Shown one piece after another: positions 1 to 7,200 of a DNA stretch of 10,406 nt. Within the stretch, counting starts at the first letter, position 1. Each line of letters opens with the position of its first letter. Position numbers and translations under genes: made by a program. The DNA comes from Pelagophyceae sp. CCMP2097 (taxonomy: Eukaryota > Sar > Pelagophyceae), in assembly GCA_026770575.1 (NCBI GenBank), contig MU657164.1:420370-430775 (forward strand), written 5' to 3'. Below the pieces are notes generated by a model. The model ran no database searches. It had not been told where the DNA came from and worked only from the letters and a program-made list of their open reading frames with translations.

Positions 1-8
1 CCCTCTGT

Positions 9-116
9 TGAGACCGCATTGTGGGCCCTCTGTTCTGACCGCATTGTGGACCCTCTTGTTCTGACCGCATTGTGGACCCTCTTGTGGAGACCCTCTTGTG
101 GAGACCGTCTTGTGGA
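9..116. repeat. Tandem repeat: about 26-bp units then 14-bp units
   Basis: GACCGCATTGTGG begins at 12, 37 and 63, giving spacings of 25 and 26 bases. The array then changes to three 14-base units of GACCCTCTTGTGGA starting at 75, 89 and 103, the last with one change. The 14-bp array appears to have grown from the tail of the 26-bp unit. Confidence 0.9.
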
Positions 117-334
117 GCAACATGTTCGACGGACGGAGGGCCGTCTCGGGCCCGTCCCGCCGATCCCGACCCCAAGGGAGCCGCTTGAAAGGCGCGTTTT
201 GGGGGAAACGGGTGGGCAACTTTGTTCGAAAACACATCCGCAAAGCCGTTGATCCGCAAAGCCGTTGCGGCGAGGAGCGCCCCTTTTCGAACCGGCCGCC
301 GAGGCTGCTCCAGGGCCGTCGCAGGCCCTTTGCG

Positions 335-400
335 CGTGTCAAAGCATGCTCCCGTTGGCACGTGTCAAAGAATGCTCCCCTTGGAACGTTTCAAAGACTG
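335..400. repeat. Tandem repeat of 26 bp, about 2.5 copies
   Basis: Units begin CGTGTCAAAG at 335 and 361, and CGTTTCAAAG at 387. The first two differ at a few positions and the third is partial. The 26-base period is the same as in three other arrays in this window. Confidence 0.85.
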
Positions 401-499
401 AACGTGCCAAAGGCAGAATCCCGTGCGGCAAAGACTGTGGCTCCCCAAGAAAGGCGCTCCCAACGGGCGTCTCCGATTCCGATCCAAGTCGTGCCACCA

Positions 500-532
500 A
501 CCATGCCGCGGCACCCACCATGCCGCGGCACC
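500..532. repeat. Direct repeat, 16-bp unit, two copies
   Basis: ACCATGCCGCGGCACC occurs at 500-515 and again at 517-532 without a mismatch. Confidence 0.9.
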
Positions 533-996
533 AAAGAGGCTCCCGTGCACGCCCCGTATCTGGCAACGTCCCCGTGCCGAGGGACCCCCGTGGCAACGTC
601 CCCGCATGGGACTTTGGTCCCTGCGCCTTTGGTGCCCTGGCACCGTTTCCGCCTTTGTTCAAAGCGGGGGTCGCGACCCAACGGTGGATTCGATTCGAGC
701 CCGAGATTCGGGCGCGTCAATCAGGCCACGGTTTCAGGGCCAGGTCCGTTTTGGGGCCCCGTCTCCGCATCCCCGCATTAAGGGCGCTCCTCGGGAGTCG
801 TCTTGGGAACCGTCCTCCGGCATCGTGCCTCGGCGCCTCCAAAGGCCACTTGAACACGGCTCCCGCGGCCCTCGTGCGTCGGCACGAAGAGCCGCAGATA
901 AACCCCAAACGACGGCAAGATGGCCCTGTTGGACGTGGCCACGACGACGAGATTCGCCCAAAAAGGCGCAAGAAACGAAAAGGGCGAAGGGCGCAC

Positions 997-1225
997 CCAT
1001 GTCGCCAAACGAGAGCGTGCAGTGGTCGTAGTCGCCGACGCTCTCCGTGCCTTTCCCGGCGGCTCGATTGGCCACCGCCGCCGCGCGGCCGCGGCAGTCG
1101 AAGATGTGCAGCTCCCGCGGCGGCGGCGAGTCACTGCCGTCCGCCGAGTCGGCCCGGAGGCCGCGCGTCCGAATCAGCCCGAGGAGCAGCTGGTCCGCCC
1201 GGGAGGACTTGTGCGAGATGCCCGC
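997..1225 (-). CDS. Exon F: phosphatase-domain segment ('LHIFDCRGRAAAVANRAAG')
   Basis: A CTAG acceptor (TAG at 1228-1226) opens 76 codons plus one base. The protein starts 'AGISHKSSRADQLLLGLIR'. A variable acidic/proline stretch follows (residues 21-37, 'RGLRADSADGSDSPPPR'). Next comes 'LHIFDCRGRAAAVANRAAG', 'KGTESVGDYDHCTLSF' and 'GDMG'. Family members read '..i.DaRpk.nAvANka.G.GyE....Y.nae..fldi.NIH.mR' here. The donor at ATGG|GTGCGC (996-995) leaves phase 1, and the expected 'NIH.MR' should open the next exon. No such sequence is visible down to position 1. The acidic/proline stretch is probably a surface loop. Confidence 0.92.
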
Positions 1226-4200
1226 CTAGCCACTTGCTTCAAAGTTTTTCAAAAAAGTCAAATTGTCAACGACCAATTTTTCAAAAAGAGGCCTGACGGA
1301 CCATGGGCTGCGCCGACCTCGCCAAAACGGCGCCCGACGAAGCGCTGCGCCAGACGGCGGCGGGGAGTCGCTTCTTGGAGCGGTAGAGGGCGGCTTGCTT
1401 GATGGTCTCGTCGTCGAGGCGGGCGGGGACGAGGAACTCGAGCGGGTACGTCTCCGCCTACCCCCGGCCAAAGTCAGGCGGCCATCCGCAGCGACTCTTT
1501 GCCTGCCTGCCCGAGTGACGAGCCACACTGATTGGCCGTCTCCCAAAGCGACGATGCCCCACTCTTTCCGGCGGCGACTACGCGTCTGCCAAAACGCGGC
1601 CACCCAGGCAAGTTGCAACAGACGTTGCCGGGTCCAACGTAGCCGCGTTTGCGCGAATCGGCCCAGACCCGCCGGTCCAACAACGGCCCCAAACGTGGGC
1701 CCCAAAACCGCGTCCGAGATGCCCCTGGCTCTGCGGCGCCGGAAAAGGCGTGCTTGCGTGGTCGGCAACTCTTGCGTGGTTCTTTTGCGGTGCGCTCTTT
1801 CGAATGTCGCGGGGCCGAATCGTGAGGTTTCCTTTTTGGGCCCTTTCGGCGCCTTTGGAGCGTCGATTCTCGCCTTGCAAGGCCACCCGACAAATGGCCC
1901 CTTTTGGGGCGGCGAGTTGGCGCGGCATGCCCCCAAAAGGCCATCCCGACACCGAGGCAAACGTGACAAAAGCACCCCAATCGACAACGAGGATCCAAAA
2001 CGACGGAGCGCCGCCCGCGGCCCGCAAGCTGCGCGTCTGCGACGCGTTTTCTGCCAAAGGGGAGCGAAAAGGCCCCCGAGTCCACGGTCCGTGCGACGAG
2101 AGCAAAGGAGAGCCCGGACGGAACCCTCTGACACCGCCGCCATTGTGCCCTTCAAAAGCCCCCCGTGCTCCAAATCCCCGTGACAATGGCGGGCAAGGCC
2201 CCTCCGCTTGATGCCCCAAATGATGAGCAAGGTCCCTCCGGCAACGTCCCGATGAAACCGGGTCCCTGGGTTCGGAAGCGGTGCCCAACGCCCCCGTGGC
2301 AGCCTGCGACCACGGCGGCACCAAAGTGGCACCAAAGTGGCATCGTGGCTTGGGCGCCACAAGCTTGCCTGGCTTGGGTGCCCCAAAAAAGACGAAGGCA
2401 TCTGATCAAGGAGCATGGCATGGGTCCGTATCGGGGTCCAGAGAGCGGCTTGGCGGTGGGGGCCGTTGAGGGCCCGGCAATTGGACTTTCGAGACGTCGG
2501 GACCGTTGAGGGGCCGTTGAGGGACCGTTGAGGGGCCGTTGAGGGGGCCATCAAAGGGGCCGTCAAAGGGGCGGCGTCTCCAGCCTCGGGGGGCGCTCTT
2601 TGGTTTTCCACGAGTTTGCTCCGTTGCCTGCGCCGGCGGCGCGACCATTTCGTAAGAGTCGTTCCAGAGCCGCCACGCGCCGCCCTCGAACTCGAAGAAG
2701 CCGAGCCGCGTGTACTCCGCCTTGGCGTCGTAGACGGCCCAGCCGTCGACGGCCTACACAACGCCGTCCCCCTTTCGCGAGCCGCCTTGGGCCCGACTTG
2801 GTGACCGGCAACGACCCCGGCCGCGCGGGGCTCTGCGCGGTCCCAAAGCATCTGTCCGGAATTGCCGACTCGCGCCTCCGTCGTTGGGTTTCGGGGTTTC
2901 AGAAAGGGGAGCCTCCGCCTTTGGGGAGCCGCCGCCGAATGGGCCTCTCCGAAAATCGCTGCCGCGAAACCGGATTCAATCCGGGTTCCAAAGCCCGGCG
3001 CCCTCGGCGGCGCGGCGGATAAAGGGGTCCCTGGCGCAGCACTCGCCGAGGTGCATGGGGCGGCCCTTTCGAGAGGCCAAAAGGCAGACGGATTTGGGCG
3101 CCCCGATCTCGAAGAGGCGCGTTCGAAAAATGCCATCGAGGGAGCACCCGGATGCCGCCTTTGGCCGGGGGCATTTGGACGGCGCGCCCACGTCGTCCCC
3201 GCGAGTCTGGCATCGGCGGCCCTTTCTAGACGCGCCTTCTTGGCTCCCTTATGGCGCATTTGGATTCGCATTCGGGGTTCGCATTCGACCTTTGGCAGCG
3301 CGTTTCCGAAAAAGGCGGGATGCATCTTTGGACGGCGTTTTCGGCGGGGTTTCGAGGGCCGTGCCCTCGGGCGCGCCGACCAAGGCGGCGGGCACCGTGG
3401 ATTGCGAATTTGGTCGGTTGCTTTTTGGAAACACCGGACGCCGCGTCGAGAACCGCGTCTGCGGGCTGTGCGGCAAAGGCGAAGCATTTCTCGAGGCGAA
3501 ACGTCTCGGGCTGCTTTGGCGGCACGGCGGGGAAGCTAGTCGGGCCTCGTGATTGCATCATCGACAAGTCGGCGTGCAGTCCCCGCGCTGAGGCGTTGCC
3601 GCAAAAGCGCGTCTCGCACGAAGAATGCCGCCGTCGGAAACCCAACTTACGCAAAGTCCTCCACGCAGTTCTTCAACGCCTCGACGAAGGCCGCCTCTGC
3701 TTCAAAGTTCACGGTGACTCTGCGGCCGTCGCGGCAGTGGAACCGAACTTGGCGGCCGGACTCGCGTTGCTCGACGAGGCGGATGCAGCCGTGCGGGACG
3801 CACACGTCTGCGAACCTACATAAGGCACTGCCCGCCGACACGCGCCCCGAGCAAAACCGAAGGCAAGGCTCCCCACGGCGAGGCCGCGTCACAAGGCGCG
3901 GCGCCGCGCGCGCGCTCCGGGGCCTAGTCGAGGCGAGGTACGCACGGCGCGAGCAGAGAGCCGCCCACCGCCCCAAGAACGCTCCACCTTTGCAAGTTCC
4001 GCCTCGCAGTATTCCACGGTGCCTTCTTGAAAGGCTTTGCTTCTCCGGGCGTTTCGGCCGGCCTCTGCTGCCCTCTGCTTGACAAATTGTGCCACAAAGG
4101 ACCCCGCCCCATCGCGCCGCCGGGATCGCGGCCCCCGGCGTCTTTGCCACAGAGGGTTCGGGAACAACGGCGTCTTTTTCAAGAGCCCGTTGAGACGCCT

Positions 4201-7200
4201 CCTCTTTTGGGAACACACGCTTTTTCAAGGCCCCTCGCTTTTTCAAGGCCTCTCGCAAGCCCGCGCAGGGGTCCTCGCGAGAGATGACGATTGGGCCGTC
4301 CTTGGCGACCGCCCTTTGCGACCGCCCGTCGCGACGTCGCGTTCGGCGTCGATAGTGCCTTGTCGTCTTCGGGCCCGCCAATCAACGCCATTGCCACAGA
4401 GGTGACCCTCAAAGTCAATGTCCAAAGCGACTGCCCAAAGCGACGAGCCAAGAAACCATCAGAGGGACCGAGCCAAGAAGACGGGGCCGTCGAGACCCGT
4501 TTCAAATGGCCGTCGAAAAGGGGGCCGCCTCCGGGGGCCGTCTCCATTTGCCGGAGAGGGGGGCCTTTGGCGCCGTTGAGAACGGGCCGTCGAAACGGCG
4601 CCGTTTCGAACGGCCGTCGAAAGGCCTCGATTTGCCGTCTCGATTTGCCGTCTCACGGCGAGTTCCGCTCTCGCCGGAAGCGTCGTCCAAAGGAGCCTCG
4701 TTGGCCCGCCAAGTCGATTTCGGAAACGGCGCATCGTCCGGGAGTTGAAACTGCTCGAGAGCCGCACAGTGCTGTCCATCGTCTTTCGCCCCATCCGTTT
4801 CTCCAGGCGCCGTCGACGAGCCGCATTCTCCGTCGCTTCGGAGATGGGAGCAGCCACCGGGTTCATCCGCGAGTCGCCGGTGCGCGTTTCGGCCCAGACC
4901 CGCGCCTCTGCCCGGACCAGTGTGGCTCACGGAGACGTTTGGCCGCGGCGCAGATTGAGCCAAAGGCACCGTCCAGCAGTCGTGGCGATAACGGCGCCGC
5001 CATGGTTTCACAGTCGTTGCTTGGTGCGTTTGGCGGCCGCTCGCACGGCCGAATGCAAAGGGAAGGTTGCCACGTCTCTTTGAACCGCCTCGAATGCGGA
5101 ACAGAATGCTGCGCAGAATCGCCCAGGTCGAAAAACACCCACAGGCCTTGTTGCGAGGGGGGCGGGGCTCTTTCTTTGGCGCCGTCTCATGCGCCGTCAT
5201 CGAGCGGTGCCAAAGGGCCCTCTCGAGGGGCCGTCCACAGGCGCCGTCCACAGGCGCCGTTTCTTTGATCCTTTTCTTTGGCGCCGTTTCGAAGGACCGT
5301 CTCCCGGGGCCGTTTCGAGGGGCCCCTCCAAGGGCGCCTTACGGGGCGCCACTCGAGAGCACTGTCATTCGGCTGAATGAATCAAGCCTGCAGCGGCCCC
5401 AGAAAACGGTGCGAGTGCTCAAAAGTCTGTTGCGGGGCCGTCTGCCATCGAGGCCAATTCATCCAAAGGGCGGCGCAACAGACTTTTGAGCCGTCTCCGC
5501 AGCACTGTCATGGCGAAGCGATGCACAGGGTCGCCGAATGGAGTTGCCTCGAGATGTGGGCGAGTTGCCTCCTGGAGAACACCGTCGCGTCGCCGTACGA
5601 TGCCGTCGAGAGTGCCAGGCTCCGGGCCCCGGAAGGGGCCCTATGCGACCGAGGCCGTCGGAGACAAGGTTTCGAGGGACCGTCGGGGCCTCGGAGACGG
5701 CGCCGTCGACGAGGCGCCGTTTCGAGGGACCCTCGCTCCAGGGGCCTTCGGAGGCCCTTGTCCAGAGTTCTTTGGAAGCAACGTCGCACAAGCCACTCGA
5801 CCGCCAGAGTCGGTTCCACCGCCCTCGCTTCAGCCTCTGCGGAGACGGGCCCCAACAGACGCGAGGCGCATTCCGGCGAAGCGAATCGCCGTTTGTGCCG
5901 TGTTTGCCGGCTCCCCTGCTTTCGCTCCTCGGAGTCTCCTATTTCTGCGGTCAAGTTGGAATGGCGATACGGGGGTTCTCCAAACTTTGGCCGTCTTGCG
6001 ATTCCGAACGTCGATTCGGCCCCCGAAAAAGGCGACCCGCTTCAGAGATGCATGCGGCAGCGGTTCGGCAAGGCCCCATGCACGCCCAAAGCGCGAGGCA
6101 CGCAGCTCTTTGACGGCCAGCGCGCGACGAGGGCACAGAGCGAGGGCCCTATCGCAGTTTGCCGCGTCCGAATGGCAGATACAAAGCTGCCGAATGGCAA
6201 CTTTGAAGATACAAAAAAAGGCGCCTTGAACACGAGAATTCAAGGGCCCCCTTTTGCGCCAGACGTCTCAATGGGCCCCTTTGGGCCCCTGCTCGAGAAG
6301 AAGGTGGCAAGTTCCTTGTGCGAGAGCCTCCCGAGTGAGGCACGTCTCCCGAGTGTTCTAGTTGCGAGGCCTCGGCGACCCCGTCGGACTTGCGAATGGC
6401 TGTCGGCCGCTGCGGCAGTTTGGGCCTCTGCGGTTTTGAGAAAGTCCCCTGTGCACCCCGCAGAGGCCCAAAGTCCCGCATCCCGACGACAGAGGTCGAT
6501 GCGGCCCCTGCGGCCGGGTCCGAATGGCGACACGGCCCCCGAGCAACGCGGAATTCGTCGCAGGAATCTGGCCCGATGCCCAAACCGGCCAGATGCGTCA
6601 CAGAGGCCTCGGATGCAAAGGGCCTTTGGGATGGAATCTTTTACGAACTCGCCCATGATCAGGGCCTCTCGCTTGGGTCGGCCGACGGCGCCCTGTACAG
6701 CCACTCGAGTGCCAAAAGCCAAATTAGCGTCAAAATCGCGCCAAGGCGGACATTGAAAGATTTGATCAAGTTCCACAATCGTCGAGCCCAACTTCTGACA
6801 AACAAGCCTTTTGGGATTTTATTCAATCTTAAAGAGCCGCCTTGGGGCGATTCTGAATCGCCTCTGGTTTTGGATTTTGGCCTTTTGTGCTTTAGGCCTT
6901 TTGGGAATCTCGCGGCGGAATGCCTTTTGGGAATCTCGCGGCGGTCTTGGGAACCCCCCTCTCGAGGCACCCTGGAGGCGGCCCGAGTCAAGGGCGAGGT
7001 GGCTTCGAAAACCAACGGCCCTTTGGACTTCGAAAGCCAGAAGTCAGAAGCACGAAGTGGGGACCGAGAGCGTCGTCGACGAGAAGGCTCCCGTCCGTGA
7101 TCCATCCCGGTTCCGAAAATGCAACTGGGCAACGGTGCTCCGAATCGGCGGGACACGGTGGAGGGGCGCCTATACGCATCGCTTCGGCGAGTGGGCGACC

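Larger units (their letters stand above)
1..996 (-). other. Intron after exon F, running off the left edge
   Basis: No coding match is seen here on either strand. There is no TAG acceptor on the minus strand and no trace of the expected 'NIH.MR' or 'CSDGWDR' segments. The intron therefore appears to run past position 1. Content is GC-rich and stop-poor, with tandem duplications at 9-116, 335-400 and 500-532 and loose copies of a GGCAACGTCCC word at about 563-610. Long open frames here look like by-products of few stop codons. Confidence 0.6.
1458..2645 (-). other. Intron between exons D and E (about 1.2 kb)
   Basis: It begins GTCGCG and ends GTAG. No family match lies inside it. It contains short tandem arrays near 2317-2338 and 2499-2545. 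A minus-strand open frame crosses it from 3487 to 1226, but runs in a different frame from the exons it overlaps and is judged spurious. Confidence 0.75.

Noticed and set aside
870..960. Minus-strand stretch reading 'NLVVVATSNRAILPSFGVYL'
   Set aside because: It looks protein-like at first but does not match the expected next myotubularin segment and has no TAG acceptor. It sits just after the donor of exon F, so it is taken as intron.
265..1296. 343-residue plus-strand open frame
   Set aside because: It is antisense to exon F and crosses tandem repeats. Composition is low-complexity Arg/Pro/Gly and openness reflects few stop codons.
1226..3487. 753-residue minus-strand open frame
   Set aside because: It overlaps exons C, D and E, and where checked (exons C and E) reads them in a frame other than the one giving myotubularin similarity. 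It is Arg/Pro/Ala-rich with no motif and crosses obvious tandem repeats.
3807..3815. CAG acceptor for exon B at 3808
   Set aside because: The TAG acceptor 8 bases upstream fits the pattern of every other intron in the gene and gives a phase with a workable exon A donor. The CAG option cannot be fully excluded.
5417..5491. Rho-independent terminator
   Set aside because: The loop is 39 bases, there is no T-run after the stem, and the context is a eukaryotic intron.
5377..6756. 459-residue plus-strand open frame
   Set aside because: It runs through the inverted repeat and repeat-rich intron with no domain, no biased codon pattern and several competing open frames on both strands.
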